Counted from the stretch's first letter, positions 1 to 9,976 are shown. The stretch: 64,000 bases of DNA from Rhodococcus rhodnii (GCA_000720375.1 JOAA01000002.1:1-64000); one strand, 5' to 3'. Notes: a model not told the origin generated them from the sequence alone. Numbers and translations are program-made.

Positions 1-29
1 CCACCCCACACCCGCACCCGAGCCGCCCC

Positions 30-620
30 ACAACCCACCGTGTCCACCACTCCGACACACCGAGATGCCCCTCCGCCACGGTGTGTCCACCATTCCGACA
101 CAGCGAAATGCGCATACCGGCACAGTGAGATGCACATACCGACACGGCGAGAAGCCCGCTCCGACACCGCGAGGTGCCGGTTCCGGCATGGCGAAGCGCG
201 TGTTCAGGCATGGCGAAGTGCGTGTTCCGGCATGGTGTGTCCACCATTCCGACACGGCGAGATGACCGTTCCGGCACGGTGTGTCCACCACTCCGGCCCC
301 GCGAAATGCCCACTCCGGCATGGCGTGTCCGCCGTTCCGGCACCGCGAGATGACCGTTCCGGCACCGCGAGATGACCGTTCCGGCACCGCGAGATGACCG
401 TTCCGGCACCGCGAGATGACCGTTCCGGCATGGCGAGGTGCGCGTCCCGGCGCGGCGAGACGTCCGCTCCGCTAACGCGAGGTGCCGTCCCACCGGTCGC
501 GGGCATCGAGTTGCGGACCCGCTGTGCGCATTCCGGCACTGCGAGGTGCGCGTTCTGCCGCGGTGACCGGCCCGCTCCGTCACCGCGAGGCCCGCACACC
601 GGCAGGCACAAAGCCGGGCC
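30..620. repeat. Degenerate 22/23-bp tandem repeat array
   Basis: About 25 head-to-tail copies of a unit built on ttccggcac(c/g)g. Two variant tails alternate: one ends gcgagatgaccg and the other ends tgtgtccacca. Four perfect 22-bp copies run from 335 to 422, and copies diverge outward. All frames across it give arginine/histidine-rich, low-complexity translations, so I do not call a gene. The same unit reappears at 53594-53690. The remaining 621-804 stretch before the first gene shows only a short direct repeat (gtgcataa, near 697-715) and no gene. Confidence 0.85.
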
Positions 621-804
621 CGCTTGGCCGCGCCGGCCAGCCGTGTCCGCTTTGTCCAGTCGGCTGAGGCCGGTCGTCGCCGCGGCACTTCCGTTGTGCA
701 TAACGCCGTGCATAAGTCGGTTGGCGCTCGTGTGACCTGGTGTGTTGCCTTCCGCAGGTGTGGCGGGAGATTCGGGCGGTGATCGCCTTGCTAGGTTCGG
801 GGCG

Positions 805-2622
805 ATGAATTCGCGGATCCGATCGTCGGACACCCGGGTGGGGACCGGCCCGACCGCTGGTGAGACTGGAGACCTGGTGCCGGAACGGCTTGAGGTGCCG
901 GCGTTGTTGAAGGTGGCGGTTGTGGTGGCCGCCGCGGGCGCGGCGTTGCTCGCGATAGGTCCCGGCGTCGGTGTGCTGCAAGGCGCGCCCCCGGCGGCGT
1001 ACGGCAGCGGCCCCCTCCTCATTGCTCTCGCCGTGGTGCCGGTCCTGGTCGCCATTGGACTCTTGGTCGCCGGTAAGCCCGTGGGCTCGGCCGGTGTTCT
1101 GGTCGGCGCCGCGTTCCTCGCGCCCGGTCAGGCATTGGTCGACCTGCAGCTCGCGGCGGACGCCTTGGTGGCGTCGAGGCCGGAACTGGTTGTGCCGAAC
1201 GACCTTGTGCCGTTGGCCGCGGGCGCGGGTACGTGGCTGCTGGTTGCCGGGCACGTCCTCATGTTGGTGGCCGGGGCCATGGTGATCGTGCGTGCGGGCG
1301 CCCAGCCGGGCACGCCGGTGGCCGCCGAGTTCGAGGACTTCGAGCCGGAGTCGCGCAAGCGGTTGCTTGGATGGGGGCTGGCGTTCGGCGGGCTCGCGAC
1401 CATCGGGTTGCTGATGCCGCCGTTCCGCTCGACCAACGCCTTCCTCCTCGACCTTGACCTGACCAACGGGCCAGGGCTGGTGATGTCAGGCGGGCTGCTG
1501 ATCGCGCTGGCGGCCATCCTCGGGTGCGTGTTCGGCGGTACGGCGCGGACACCGAAAATGGGCCGGGGTGTCCTCATTGGTGTCGCTGTGGCGATCCTCG
1601 CCGTCGTTCTGCCCAGCCAGATCGCCGCGATCGCTGTGGACTGGCTGGAGTCCGACTGGCGTTCCTACATGGCGACTGTCGGTGCCGTCGGCCTTGTCGC
1701 TGTGGCCGTGTGGCCGAGCGGGCTTGCCTTGAAGCGCAAGGAGAGCAAGCCGCTTGACCAGAGTGGTGGCCGGGTGCACGTGGTCGCCGGTGTGCTGGCG
1801 ATCCTCGCCGGTATCGCCGCGATTCTCGGCCAGGCGACCGAACTGTTCGTCGTCGAGATCCCGACCGACGTCCCGATCAACCAGACCGACGAGCTGATCA
1901 TCCTGTCCGGGGTGCGCCCGGGTTCGTTCGCGAACCGGTTGCTGCTGCCCGCCGGGATCCTCGTGATCGTGCTCGGCGTGCTGCTGCTGATCAAGCCGAT
2001 CGCCCGGATCTTCCGTCCAATGTTGAGCGTCGCGTGGGTCGGCGTCCCGCTCGCGGGTTTCCTGGCCTTGGACGCGGTGGTCACGGCGACTTCCACGAGT
2101 GGCGCGATCCGTGCGGGCGCGTCGACATGGTGGACGTTGGCCGCGGTCGTGCTCGCCGTGGCCGCGGCGATCACTGCCGGTGCGGCCGGTGCGATCGAAC
2201 GGGATGACGTCGACCTGACCGACCGGTCGTCGAACATCATCCTGATGGCGCCGATCGCGGCCGCGATGTTGTTCGCCGTCGGCGCGTTCGGATTGCCGAC
2301 GATGCGCGCTGATCAATATGTGGCGCCTGGGATCTGGTCGAACTTCCGAGTCGCGTCCTGGGGTCTTGTCGTCGCGCTGCTGGCGGTGCTCATCGCCGCC
2401 GTCGTCGCGGCACGCAGCCGTCCGGCGCGAGGCGCGGCGCTGATGTTCGGTGCTGCGGGCGTGGTCGCGGTGCACGCGTTGGAAGTGCCCATGACTGGCG
2501 CACGGGCTGAGGGATCGGCGGCCGCGGCAGGAACGTGGCTGGCTCTCGCGACCATCGCCGCTCTTGTGATCAGCGCCTTCGTGGCGTTGGCGGTACGACC
2601 AGAGCCCGCGCGCCGTCGATGA
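805..2622 (+). CDS. Multi-pass membrane protein of unknown function, upstream of sucC
   Basis: A 605-residue integral membrane protein with roughly 12 to 14 hydrophobic segments spread over its whole length and short polar loops. It has no enzyme motif I recognise. The ATG at 805 is preferred over an in-frame TTG at 742 because the 21 extra residues look non-conserved and lie before the first basic stretch (MNSRIRSSD). Its stop overlaps the start of the next gene by ATGA, so the two are probably translated together. A membrane protein next to the cobalamin-domain-like gene and sucC suggests a lineage-specific gene block, but its function cannot be told from sequence. Confidence 0.75.
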   Translation: MNSRIRSSDTRVGTGPTAGETGDLVPERLEVPALLKVAVVVAAAGAALLAIGPGVGVLQGAPPAAYGSGPLLIALAVVPVLVAIGLLVAGKPVGSAGVLVGAAFLAPGQALVDLQLAADALVASRPELVVPNDLVPLAAGAGTWLLVAGHVLMLVAGAMVIVRAGAQPGTPVAAEFEDFEPESRKRLLGWGLAFGGLATIGLLMPPFRSTNAFLLDLDLTNGPGLVMSGGLLIALAAILGCVFGGTARTPKMGRGVLIGVAVAILAVVLPSQIAAIAVDWLESDWRSYMATVGAVGLVAVAVWPSGLALKRKESKPLDQSGGRVHVVAGVLAILAGIAAILGQATELFVVEIPTDVPINQTDELIILSGVRPGSFANRLLLPAGILVIVLGVLLLIKPIARIFRPMLSVAWVGVPLAGFLALDAVVTATSTSGAIRAGASTWWTLAAVVLAVAAAITAGAAGAIERDDVDLTDRSSNIILMAPIAAAMLFAVGAFGLPTMRADQYVAPGIWSNFRVASWGLVVALLAVLIAAVVAARSRPARGAALMFGAAGVVAVHALEVPMTGARAEGSAAAAGTWLALATIAALVISAFVALAVRPEPARRR

Positions 2623-2969
2623 TCCGGTTGCTGCTCGTCGAACTGGAACCTGACGACATCGAAACCCAGACGTTGGCCCGGGCGCTGCGCGACAGCGGCG
2701 TTGAGGTCGTCTACGCCAAAGCCGGGGCCGCCGAGGAGATCGCCCGCGCGGCCGAACAAGAGGACGTACGGGCCGTCGGACTGGTCGTCCGGAGCGACGA
2801 ACATCGCCTGATCGGTACAGAACTGGCCGGGCGGACCGTGGTGTTCGCCACTGCGGAGGGCGACGAACACGCCCTGCGCGCGGCCGGAGTCAAGGCGATT
2901 TTCCGGCCAGGCAACGCTGAGGGCGTCGTGAGCTGGGCAAGCACGCTCCAGCCCGATCACGAGCGGTGA
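2619..2969 (+). CDS. Cobalamin-binding-domain-like protein lacking the histidine ligand
   Basis: A 116-residue protein that follows the Rossmann-like B12-binding domain of methylmalonyl-CoA mutase almost end to end: beta strand, helix, the ArALRDSGvEVVY segment, VRAVGLVVRSDEH, VVFATAEGD, then AAGVKAIFRPG. The family hallmark DxHxxG aligns with EPDDIE at residues 10-15, so the cobalt-ligating His is Asp and the glycine is Glu. It therefore probably does not bind cobalamin in the base-off/His-on way. It may be a structural or regulatory relative of the mutase domain. It overlaps the upstream membrane protein by 4 bp (ATGA) and precedes sucC by about 90 bp. Confidence 0.7.
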   Translation: MIRLLLVELEPDDIETQTLARALRDSGVEVVYAKAGAAEEIARAAEQEDVRAVGLVVRSDEHRLIGTELAGRTVVFATAEGDEHALRAAGVKAIFRPGNAEGVVSWASTLQPDHER

Positions 2970-3062
2970 CCGACCTCACCAGTACCCATGGCCCACCCTG
3001 AGAACCAGGTCGCTAGGGTCCAGGGGTCCAACGCAGTGCATATGGTGGAGCAGGAGCTCTCA

Positions 3063-4241
3063 GTGGACCTGTACGAGTACCAGGCGAAGGACCTCTTCGC
3101 CGCCCACGGAGTGCCGGTGCTGCCGGGCTCCGTGGCTGACAACCCCGAAGACGCCAAGGCGATCGCGGCCGATCTGGGTCAGCGTGTCGTCGTCAAGGCA
3201 CAGGTGAAGACCGGCGGCCGCGGCAAGGCGGGCGGCGTGAAGCTGGCCGACGACCCGGAGGACACCAAGACCAAGGCCGAGGCCATCCTCGGACTGGACA
3301 TCAAGGGCCACGTGGTCCGCCGGGTGCTGGTGACGCCGGCGTCCGAGATCGCCGAGGAGTACTACTTCTCGTTCCTGCTCGACCGCGCCAACCGCAAGTT
3401 CCTCGCGATGGCCTCCGTCGAGGGCGGCATGGACATCGAAGAGGTCGCCGCGACCAAGCCCGAGGCGCTGGCCAAGGTCCTGATCGACCCGATCGAGGGC
3501 GTGGATCTGGCCAAGGCGAACGAGATCGTGGCGCAGGCGAAGTTCCCCGAGGCGATCGCGGGCCAGGCGGCCGAGGTGATCGTCAAGCTGTGGGAGACCT
3601 TCGTTTCCGAGGACGCCACGCTGGTCGAGGTGAACCCGCTGGTCCGTGACCTGCAGGACAAGGTCATCGCGTTGGACGGCAAGGTCACGCTGGACGACAA
3701 CGCGTCCTTCCGTCACCCGGCGCACGCGGACCTCGTCGACATCGCCGCCGAGGACCCGCTCGAGGCCGCGGCCAAGGCGAAGGACCTCAACTACGTCAAG
3801 CTCGACGGCCAGGTCGGCATCATCGGCAACGGCGCGGGCCTCGTCATGTCCACTTTGGACGTCGTCGCCTACGCGGGCGAGAAGCACGGCGGCGTGAAGC
3901 CCGCCAACTTCCTCGACATCGGTGGTGGCGCGTCGGCCGAGGTGATGGCCAACGGGCTGGAGATCATCCTGTCCGACCCGGACGTGCGCAGCGTGTTCGT
4001 GAACGTCTTCGGCGGTATCACCGCGTGCGACGCGGTCGCCAACGGCATCGTGCAGGCCTTCAAGCTGCTTGAGTCCCGCGGCGAGGCGGTCAGCCGGCCG
4101 ATCGTGGTCCGGCTGGACGGCAACAACGCCGAGGAGGGCCGCCGCATCCTCACCGAGGCCGCGCTGCCCGGCCTCGAGCAGGTGGACACAATGGACAACG
4201 CAGCTGACAAGGCTGCCGCACTTGCTGCTGCGGGGGCGTGA
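3063..4241 (+). CDS. sucC: Succinyl-CoA synthetase (ADP-forming), beta subunit
   Basis: Catalyses, with SucD, the interconversion of succinyl-CoA and succinate in the TCA cycle, with substrate-level phosphorylation. The 392-residue product has the normal length. The N-terminal ATP-grasp fold opens with [16 protein letters not shown] and continues with [20 protein letters not shown]. The C-terminal ligase domain contains [26 protein letters not shown] and NVFGGI. The GTG at 3063 is chosen because it gives the conserved N-terminus and follows a GCAGGAG ribosome site; longer ATG starts at 2988 and 3042 add non-conserved residues. sucD follows 6 bp downstream. Confidence 0.97.
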   Translation: MDLYEYQAKDLFAAHGVPVLPGSVADNPEDAKAIAADLGQRVVVKAQVKTGGRGKAGGVKLADDPEDTKTKAEAILGLDIKGHVVRRVLVTPASEIAEEYYFSFLLDRANRKFLAMASVEGGMDIEEVAATKPEALAKVLIDPIEGVDLAKANEIVAQAKFPEAIAGQAAEVIVKLWETFVSEDATLVEVNPLVRDLQDKVIALDGKVTLDDNASFRHPAHADLVDIAAEDPLEAAAKAKDLNYVKLDGQVGIIGNGAGLVMSTLDVVAYAGEKHGGVKPANFLDIGGGASAEVMANGLEIILSDPDVRSVFVNVFGGITACDAVANGIVQAFKLLESRGEAVSRPIVVRLDGNNAEEGRRILTEAALPGLEQVDTMDNAADKAAALAAAGA

Positions 4242-4247
4242 GTAGAG

Positions 4248-5381
4248 ATGGCCATCTTCCTCAACGAGAACTCCAAGGTCATCGTCCAGGGCATGACCGG
4301 GTCCGAGGGCACCAAGCACACCAAGCGGATGCTCAAGTCGGGCACGAACATCGTCGGCGGTGTGAACCCGCGCAAGGCCGGCACCGAGGCTGACATCGAC
4401 GGCACGCTCGTACCGGTGTTCGGCTCGGTCGCCGAGGCGATGGAGAAGACCGGCGCGGACACCTCGGTGATCTTCGTCCCGCCGAAGTTCGCCAAGGACG
4501 CCGTGATCGAGGCGATCGACGCCGGGATCGGCCTCGCGGTCGTGATCACCGAGGGCATCCCGGTGCACGACTCGGCCTACTTCTGGGCGCACGCGGTCGC
4601 CAAGGGCAACAAGACCCGGATCATCGGCCCGAACTGCCCCGGCGTGATCTCACCCGGCAAGTCCAACGCGGGCATCATCCCGGCGGACATCACCGGCCCC
4701 GGCAAGATCGGCCTGGTGTCGAAGTCCGGCACGCTGACCTACCAGTTGATGTACGAGCTGCGCGACATCGGTTTCTCGTCCGCGGTGGGCATCGGCGGTG
4801 ACCCGGTCATCGGCACCACGCACATCGACGCGCTCGCGGCGTTCCAGGAGGACCCCGAGACCGAGCTGATCGTGATGATCGGTGAGATCGGTGGTGACGC
4901 CGAGGAGCGTGCGGCGGCGTACATCAAGGAGAACGTGACCAAGCCGGTCGTCGGCTATGTCGCGGGCTTCACCGCGCCGGAGGGCAAGACCATGGGTCAC
5001 GCGGGCGCGATCGTGTCCGGCCCGATAGACTGGCCTGGGGTCGTCCCCCCGGGAGTGGTGGGGATGTTCTGGGGCCGTTTTCTTGTGCACGGCCAGGGCG
5101 GCGCTCTGCTGGCAAGGCGGCGCTCTGCTGGTGCCAAGATCATCTCTTTGCTGGTCGAAGTCGGCGGTTTGGTGGCCAAGGGCGACGCTTTGCTCTCAAG
5201 ATCATCGCCTCGCCGGTCATGGGCGCGGGTTATTGGTCCAGGGCGGCGGTTTGTTGGTGAAGAGGGCCTTTGCGCGGCGTCAAGGGCTGCCGTTTTCGCA
5301 GGTCTGTGCGCCGGGTGCGGTCGTTGCCCGGGAGAACGGTGCCGTTTGGGCGGCACACCGGGGCGAAGAGTGATTCACTGA
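4248..5381 (+). CDS. sucD: Succinyl-CoA synthetase alpha subunit with its C-terminus replaced by repeat-encoded sequence
   Basis: Residues 1-258 are typical SucD: the CoA-binding motif [37 protein letters not shown] and the phosphohistidine loop [13 protein letters not shown] with His251. The family normally ends about 40 residues later (about 290-300 in total). Here, directly after GAIVSG, the frame runs into a copy of an intergenic repeat (cccgatagactgg from about 5024) and continues for 119 unrelated residues rich in Gly, Arg and Leu. No remnant of the missing 3' end is visible downstream. The lost piece normally packs near the active-site histidine and the subunit interface, so activity is doubtful. 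The alternatives are a real rearrangement or an assembly join at a repeat. Confidence 0.9.
   Translation: MAIFLNENSKVIVQGMTGSEGTKHTKRMLKSGTNIVGGVNPRKAGTEADIDGTLVPVFGSVAEAMEKTGADTSVIFVPPKFAKDAVIEAIDAGIGLAVVITEGIPVHDSAYFWAHAVAKGNKTRIIGPNCPGVISPGKSNAGIIPADITGPGKIGLVSKSGTLTYQLMYELRDIGFSSAVGIGGDPVIGTTHIDALAAFQEDPETELIVMIGEIGGDAEERAAAYIKENVTKPVVGYVAGFTAPEGKTMGHAGAIVSGPIDWPGVVPPGVVGMFWGRFLVHGQGGALLARRRSAGAKIISLLVEVGGLVAKGDALLSRSSPRRSWARVIGPGRRFVGEEGLCAASRAAVFAGLCAGCGRCPGERCRLGGTPGRRVIH
5024..5080 (+). repeat. Repeat element R1, copy A (inside the sucD reading frame)
   Basis: Matches copies B (15449-15560) and C (58940-59050) over the core cccgatagactggcc followed by a C-run, gggagtgg and a G-run with ggatg. 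Only the right half of the element is present here; the left half (the part with ccacaacc and taacccccttgacc) is missing, so the copy begins abruptly at the sucD junction. Downstream, 5085-5300 holds short degenerate internal repeats (ggcggcgctctgctgg twice; ggcggtttggtgg and ggcggtttgttgg). Confidence 0.8.
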
Positions 5382-5525
5382 CTGGGCCAGGCGCTGGTGT
5401 AGCGTCCGGCCCTGCCATGTGCAGTAACCGGAACAATCGGGAACCGTGTTGTGCCGGGCTGCGTCAGAGGTGGAAAAATTTCATCCGAACTATCGCGGTG
5501 AGCAGCAGCTGAGGAGAACCACGCG

Positions 5526-6239
5526 ATGACCTTCCCGAGCGGAGCGCCGGGCGGCTACCCGGGTCAAGGCCCGCACCAGCCCCCGCCCGGCCCACCTGGT
5601 TACGGTCCCCCGCCCGGTCAAGGCGCCGGGATGAAACTGAGCCTCCCGCAGATGCTCGCGCTCGGTGCGGGCGGTCTCGGTGTGCTCAACCTCTTCCTCG
5701 GCTTTGCCCCGATCATCACCGGCAGCGCCTTCTACGAGTCGCCGTTCGGCTGGCTGCCCGCACTGTTCGCGGCCGGTGGATTCGCCACGCTCCCGGTGAT
5801 CCTGCCGGGTGACAAGGACAAGAAGGCTGGCGTGCTGCCCGCGGCGTTGAGCCTCGGCGCGATGCTCGCGTTCCTGTTCACCGTGTTCTCGATCTCCGGC
5901 AGCCTCGCGGCGGGCGGCGTCATGGTGCTGATCTTCGGCATCTTGCAGGCCGGTGCCGCGGTGGCGGCGTTCCTGTTCGAGGAGGGCGTCATCAAGCCGC
6001 CCGCGCCGAACCCGTACGGCGCGCCGGGCGGTGGCTACCCGCAGCAGCAACAGCAGCAGCCGTACCCGCCCAGCGGTGCGTTCCCGCAGCCTGGTGCCGG
6101 TCCGACGGTGCAGCAGCCGCAGCCCGGCCAGCAGCCGTTCGGCGGGCCTGGCCAGCAGACGCAGTTCGCGCCGCAGCAGGGCCAGTTCGGCGCTCCCGGC
6201 ACCCCGCCGGGTGGCTACCCGCAGCAGCCGCCGCAGTAA
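5526..6239 (+). CDS. Membrane protein with proline/glutamine-rich tails (Rv0954 / DUF5336 type)
   Basis: A 237-residue protein with a Pro/Gly/Tyr-rich N-terminus (residues 1-35), four hydrophobic segments between about residues 40 and 150, and a long Gln/Pro/Gly tail with a run of six glutamines. This layout, and its position between sucD and a PerM homolog, match the mycobacterial Rv0954 family, an envelope or division-associated membrane protein. The ATG at 5526 follows a gaggagaacc ribosome site. The exact role is not known from sequence. Confidence 0.8.
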   Translation: MTFPSGAPGGYPGQGPHQPPPGPPGYGPPPGQGAGMKLSLPQMLALGAGGLGVLNLFLGFAPIITGSAFYESPFGWLPALFAAGGFATLPVILPGDKDKKAGVLPAALSLGAMLAFLFTVFSISGSLAAGGVMVLIFGILQAGAAVAAFLFEEGVIKPPAPNPYGAPGGGYPQQQQQQPYPPSGAFPQPGAGPTVQQPQPGQQPFGGPGQQTQFAPQQGQFGAPGTPPGGYPQQPPQ

Positions 6240-6249
6240 GGATCTTGCC

Positions 6250-6284
6250 GACGGGCGGGCCGTGATCTTCACGGTCCGCCCGTC
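6250..6284 (+). terminator. Stem-loop terminator after the Rv0954-like gene
   Basis: The sequence gacgggcgggccgtga, then tct, then tcacggtccgcccgtc, forms a 16-bp stem with one G-T pair. It starts 11 bases after the stop codon and is followed by a short T-containing stretch. It separates this gene from the perM-like gene. Confidence 0.7.
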
Positions 6285-6390
6285 GTCTTATGTGGACACT
6301 CTGTGAGCAGCGGCGACAGTGTTCACTTGATCGGCTGACTGGCGGCGTGCCGTCCGGCGGGCGCCCCTCGACGACTGTCAGGGTGCGTGC

Positions 6391-7740
6391 ATGTCGCTGT
6401 ACCCACCCGATGTCGAGGACGACGTCGACGAGCCGATCCGCAGCCGCGCGCGGGTCCTGCTGGTCGCCGGCATCGGCCCGTTGTTCGTGGGGTACGCGGG
6501 TGTGGTCGTGGTGCTCGCGTTGGTGATCTCCGTCGCGACCAAAGCCGACGTCTCCACCGTGAGCGTGTTGTCCGCGGCCATGCCGGGCTGGCTAGCCGCG
6601 TACCAGGTGCTGCTGCGGCTCGACGGGCACGACCTCGGCGCCTTGCCGCTGCTGCCGACGTTGTTGATCATTCTCCTGATCGGCCGGGCGGTCACGAACG
6701 CCGCCGATCGCATCGAGATCGACTCCGCGCGGGACACCTTGCCGATCATCGCGACTGTCTCGGCCACGCACGCTATCGCGGGCGCGGTGCTCGCGGAGGT
6801 CACGTCATCGGCGTCACTTGCGGCCGGATTGCTTGTGCCAGCTGGGATTGCCGCTTTGGCTGCGGTGATCGGCCTTGCCAGGCGCGGATATCTGGACGAC
6901 GTGTTCGATCGGGTCGACGAACTCGCGGTGCACGGGCTATGGGCCGGGCTGATCGGCCTCGGCACGATGATCGGTGTGGGCACGGTCCTGTTCCTTTTGG
7001 GACTCGGCACGTCCTTCACCACGGCCGCAGCGCTTTTCTCGCCGGGGATCGGCGACAGCGTCGGCATGTTCTTGCTGTCGGTCGCGTACCTGCCGAACGC
7101 CGTCGTGGGCGGGATGTCCTTCGCCGCGGGCCCTGGCGTGACGATCGGCCAGCTCACGGCCACGCCGCTGCATTTCACCGGCGGCCCGTTGCCTGGTGTG
7201 CCGGTGCTTGCCGCGCTGCCGGAGACGGGCGCGGCGTGGTGGCCGCTGTTTTTCCTGCTGCCGCTTGGCGTTGGTGCGTTCGTCGGCTGGATTCTGCGTG
7301 ACGCCAGCGAAGATCCGATCGCACGGCTGCGTGCGGTGGGCGCGGCTGCTGTGGTCGTGGCCGGTGGTTGTCTGTTGCTTGCCATTGGCGCGGGCGGGCG
7401 GCTCGCGGACGGCATGTTCGATCCGTTGAGCATGCATCCGTGGAGCATCGGCCTGGCGATGCTGCTGTGGATCGCATTGCCCGGGGCGACCGTGACCTGG
7501 TGGGCTGGGCCGCGTCTGGTGATGATGCCGTCACGCGGGCTGCTTGACGACGCCATCGAGGCTGAGGCTGCCGCTGAGGAGCCCGAAGACGTTACGGACA
7601 GTGCCGAGAACGAGGCCGAAGAAGACGTCGAGGAAGAACCGGCCGACGAGCCGGAGCCCAGCGAACCGGTCGCGCAGGACACCGATGAGCAGGCCGAAGA
7701 CACCGATGAGCCGGACCTGCCGGAAGAGATCGAGAAGTGA
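6391..7740 (+). CDS. perM: PerM-like divisome-associated membrane protein (DUF6350)
   Basis: A 449-residue protein with about nine to ten hydrophobic segments and an acidic C-terminal tail (residues 385-449, dominated by Glu and Asp). Length, topology and position between the Rv0954-like gene and purN match mycobacterial PerM (Rv0955), which supports cell division and persistence. The start is the ATG in gcatgtcgctg (6391). The acidic tail should lie in the cytoplasm and is the least conserved part. The function is inferred from family and synteny. Confidence 0.8.
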   Translation: MSLYPPDVEDDVDEPIRSRARVLLVAGIGPLFVGYAGVVVVLALVISVATKADVSTVSVLSAAMPGWLAAYQVLLRLDGHDLGALPLLPTLLIILLIGRAVTNAADRIEIDSARDTLPIIATVSATHAIAGAVLAEVTSSASLAAGLLVPAGIAALAAVIGLARRGYLDDVFDRVDELAVHGLWAGLIGLGTMIGVGTVLFLLGLGTSFTTAAALFSPGIGDSVGMFLLSVAYLPNAVVGGMSFAAGPGVTIGQLTATPLHFTGGPLPGVPVLAALPETGAAWWPLFFLLPLGVGAFVGWILRDASEDPIARLRAVGAAAVVVAGGCLLLAIGAGGRLADGMFDPLSMHPWSIGLAMLLWIALPGATVTWWAGPRLVMMPSRGLLDDAIEAEAAAEEPEDVTDSAENEAEEDVEEEPADEPEPSEPVAQDTDEQAEDTDEPDLPEEIEK

Positions 7741-7781
7741 GCACTTAGGCTGGCCACAACCGACCAGGCCAGGAGATCACG

Positions 7782-8414
7782 CTGAGCGCTCACCCGACAT
7801 CTCTGCCCACCCCCGCCAAGGTCGTCGTGCTCGTCTCCGGATCGGGCACCCTGCTGCAGGCGCTGCTGGACGAGACCCGCGACGAGACCTATCCGATCAA
7901 GGTCGTCGCGGTCGGAGCCGACCGCACGGGCATCGAAGGGCTCGCGCGCGCCGAACGCGCCGGCGTGCCCACGTTCGTCGAACGCGTGCGTGACCACGCC
8001 GACCGGTCCGCGTGGGACCAGGCGCTCGCCAAGGCGGTCGCGGCCTACGAACCCGACCTGGTGGTCTCGGCGGGCTTCATGAAGATCCTCGGGTCGGCGT
8101 TCCTGACTCAGTTCGCCGGGCGCGTCATCAACACGCATCCCGCGTTGCTGCCCGCCTTCCCCGGCGCGCACGCGGTCGAAGACGCCGTCGCGTACGGCGT
8201 GAAGGTCACCGGCTGCACCGTGCACCTGGTGGATACCGGTGTGGACACCGGACCAATCCTGGCCCAGGAAGCGGTACCGGTCGAGTCCGGCGACGATGTG
8301 GCCGGACTGCACGAACGGATCAAGACGGTGGAGCGGCGGCTGCTGGTCGACGTGCTCGCGCGGCTGGTGCGTGCGGGCTACACCGTGGATGGACGAAAGG
8401 TGAGCATCCCGTGA
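7782..8414 (+). CDS. purN: Phosphoribosylglycinamide formyltransferase
   Basis: Transfers a formyl group from 10-formyl-tetrahydrofolate to GAR, the third step of purine synthesis. Visible motifs are [16 protein letters not shown] (phosphate-binding N-terminus), the conserved [16 protein letters not shown] active-site segment with its Asn-x-His, and [14 protein letters not shown]. The first GTG (7827) would cut off the first beta strand, so translation must begin earlier. A CTG at 7782 lies 6 bases after AGGAG and gives a normal N-terminus, making it the best start. The stop overlaps purH (GTGA). Confidence 0.93.
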   Translation: MSAHPTSLPTPAKVVVLVSGSGTLLQALLDETRDETYPIKVVAVGADRTGIEGLARAERAGVPTFVERVRDHADRSAWDQALAKAVAAYEPDLVVSAGFMKILGSAFLTQFAGRVINTHPALLPAFPGAHAVEDAVAYGVKVTGCTVHLVDTGVDTGPILAQEAVPVESGDDVAGLHERIKTVERRLLVDVLARLVRAGYTVDGRKVSIP

Positions 8415-9976
8415 ACTCAGAGACACGTCCGGTGCGGCGTGCGCTGATCGGCGTCTCGGACAAGGCCGGTCTGCTGGAGCTTGGGACCGGGCTGCACGCG
8501 GCCAGGGTGGAGATCATCTCCACCGGCGGGACCGCGAAGGTGCTCGCCGACGCGGGCGTGCCCGTGACGCCGGTCGAGCAGGTCACCGGATTCCCCGAGT
8601 CGCTCGACGGCCGGGTCAAGACGCTGCACCCGCGTGTGCACGCCGGTCTGCTGGCCGACATGCGCCGCCCCGAGCACGTCCAGCAGCTGGCTGACCTGGA
8701 CATCAAGGCATTCGACCTGCTCGTGGTGAACCTGTACCCGTTCGAGCAGACGGTCGCGTCCGGTGCGTCGCCGGACGAGTGCGTCGAGCAGATCGACATC
8801 GGCGGCCCGGCGATGTTGCGCGCGGCGGCGAAGAACCACGCCTCGGTCGCGGTGGTGATCGACCCGTCGCGGTACGACTGGGTGCTGGAGAAGGTCAACT
8901 CGGGTGGTTTCACCCTTGAGGACCGTAAGCAGCTGGCGCTGGAGACCTACCGGCACACGGCGTCATACGACATCGCTGTCGCCTCCTGGATGGGCAGCGT
9001 GCTCTCGCCGGACGACGAGGGCAGCAACTTCCCCGGCTGGGTCGGCGCGAGCTGGAAGCGTTCGAACGTCCTGCGCTACGGCGAAAACCCGCACCAGAGC
9101 GCGGCGTTGTACGTGTCGAGCCACGGCGGATCCGGCCTGGCGACCGCGGAACAGTTGCACGGCAAGGAAATGTCGTACAACAACTACGTGGACGCCGACG
9201 CCGCCTACCGCGCGGCGTACGACCACGCCGAGCCTTGTGTCGCGATCATCAAGCACGCCAACCCTTGCGGCATCGCAGTGTCCACTGTGAGCATTGCCGA
9301 GGCGCACCGCAAGGCACACGAGTGCGACCCGGTCAGCGCGTACGGCGGCGTGATCGCCTCGAACCGCGAGGTCACGCTGGACATGGCCGAGCAGGTCGCG
9401 GAGATCTTCACCGAGGTGATCCTGGCACCGGCCTACGCCGAGGGCGCGGTGGATGTGTTGACCCGCAAGAAGAACATCCGCATCCTGGTCGCGCCCGAGC
9501 CGCAGCGCGGCGGCGCCGAGATGCGCCCGGTGTCCGGCGGCCTGCTGCTGCAGACCAAGGACACGCTGCAGGCCGACGGCGACGACCCAGCGAACTGGAC
9601 GCTTGCGACAGGCGAGGCCGTTGACGAGGACACGTTGGGGGACTTGGCTTTCGCGTGGCGTGCCTGCCGTGCCGTGAAGTCCAACGCGATCCTGCTGGCT
9701 TCCGGCGGCGCGACCGTCGGTGTGGGCATGGGGCAGGTCAACCGGGTCGACTCGTGCCGGCTGGCGGTGACCCGGGCCGGTGACCGGGCGAAGGGTTCGG
9801 TTGCGGCTTCGGACGCGTTCTTCCCGTTCCCCGACGGCCCGCAGGTGCTGATCGACGGTGGCGTGAAGGCGATCGTGCAGCCGGGTGGTTCGATCCGGGA
9901 CCAGGAGACCATTGCCGCGGCCGAGGCCGCGGGGGTCGCGGTGTACTTGACCGGCACCCGCCACTTCGCGCACTGA
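8411..9976 (+). CDS. purH: Bifunctional AICAR transformylase / IMP cyclohydrolase
   Basis: Catalyses the last two steps of IMP synthesis. The 521-residue product has both domains. The N-terminal IMP cyclohydrolase domain carries [28 protein letters not shown] and [15 protein letters not shown]. The C-terminal transformylase domain carries [20 protein letters not shown] and the late [10 protein letters not shown] segment with [11 protein letters not shown]. The GTG start at 8411 overlaps the purN stop codon. Together with purN it forms a translationally coupled pair. Confidence 0.97.
   Translation: MNSETRPVRRALIGVSDKAGLLELGTGLHAARVEIISTGGTAKVLADAGVPVTPVEQVTGFPESLDGRVKTLHPRVHAGLLADMRRPEHVQQLADLDIKAFDLLVVNLYPFEQTVASGASPDECVEQIDIGGPAMLRAAAKNHASVAVVIDPSRYDWVLEKVNSGGFTLEDRKQLALETYRHTASYDIAVASWMGSVLSPDDEGSNFPGWVGASWKRSNVLRYGENPHQSAALYVSSHGGSGLATAEQLHGKEMSYNNYVDADAAYRAAYDHAEPCVAIIKHANPCGIAVSTVSIAEAHRKAHECDPVSAYGGVIASNREVTLDMAEQVAEIFTEVILAPAYAEGAVDVLTRKKNIRILVAPEPQRGGAEMRPVSGGLLLQTKDTLQADGDDPANWTLATGEAVDEDTLGDLAFAWRACRAVKSNAILLASGGATVGVGMGQVNRVDSCRLAVTRAGDRAKGSVAASDAFFPFPDGPQVLIDGGVKAIVQPGGSIRDQETIAAAEAAGVAVYLTGTRHFAH

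Noticed and set aside
335..422. Possible CRISPR array
   Set aside because: Units are contiguous 22-bp copies without spacers, and no cas genes are nearby.
40..735. Several open frames of 60-280 codons on both strands across the first 1 kb
   Set aside because: All are low-complexity translations of the 22-bp repeat with no domain, no conserved start and mutually overlapping frames.
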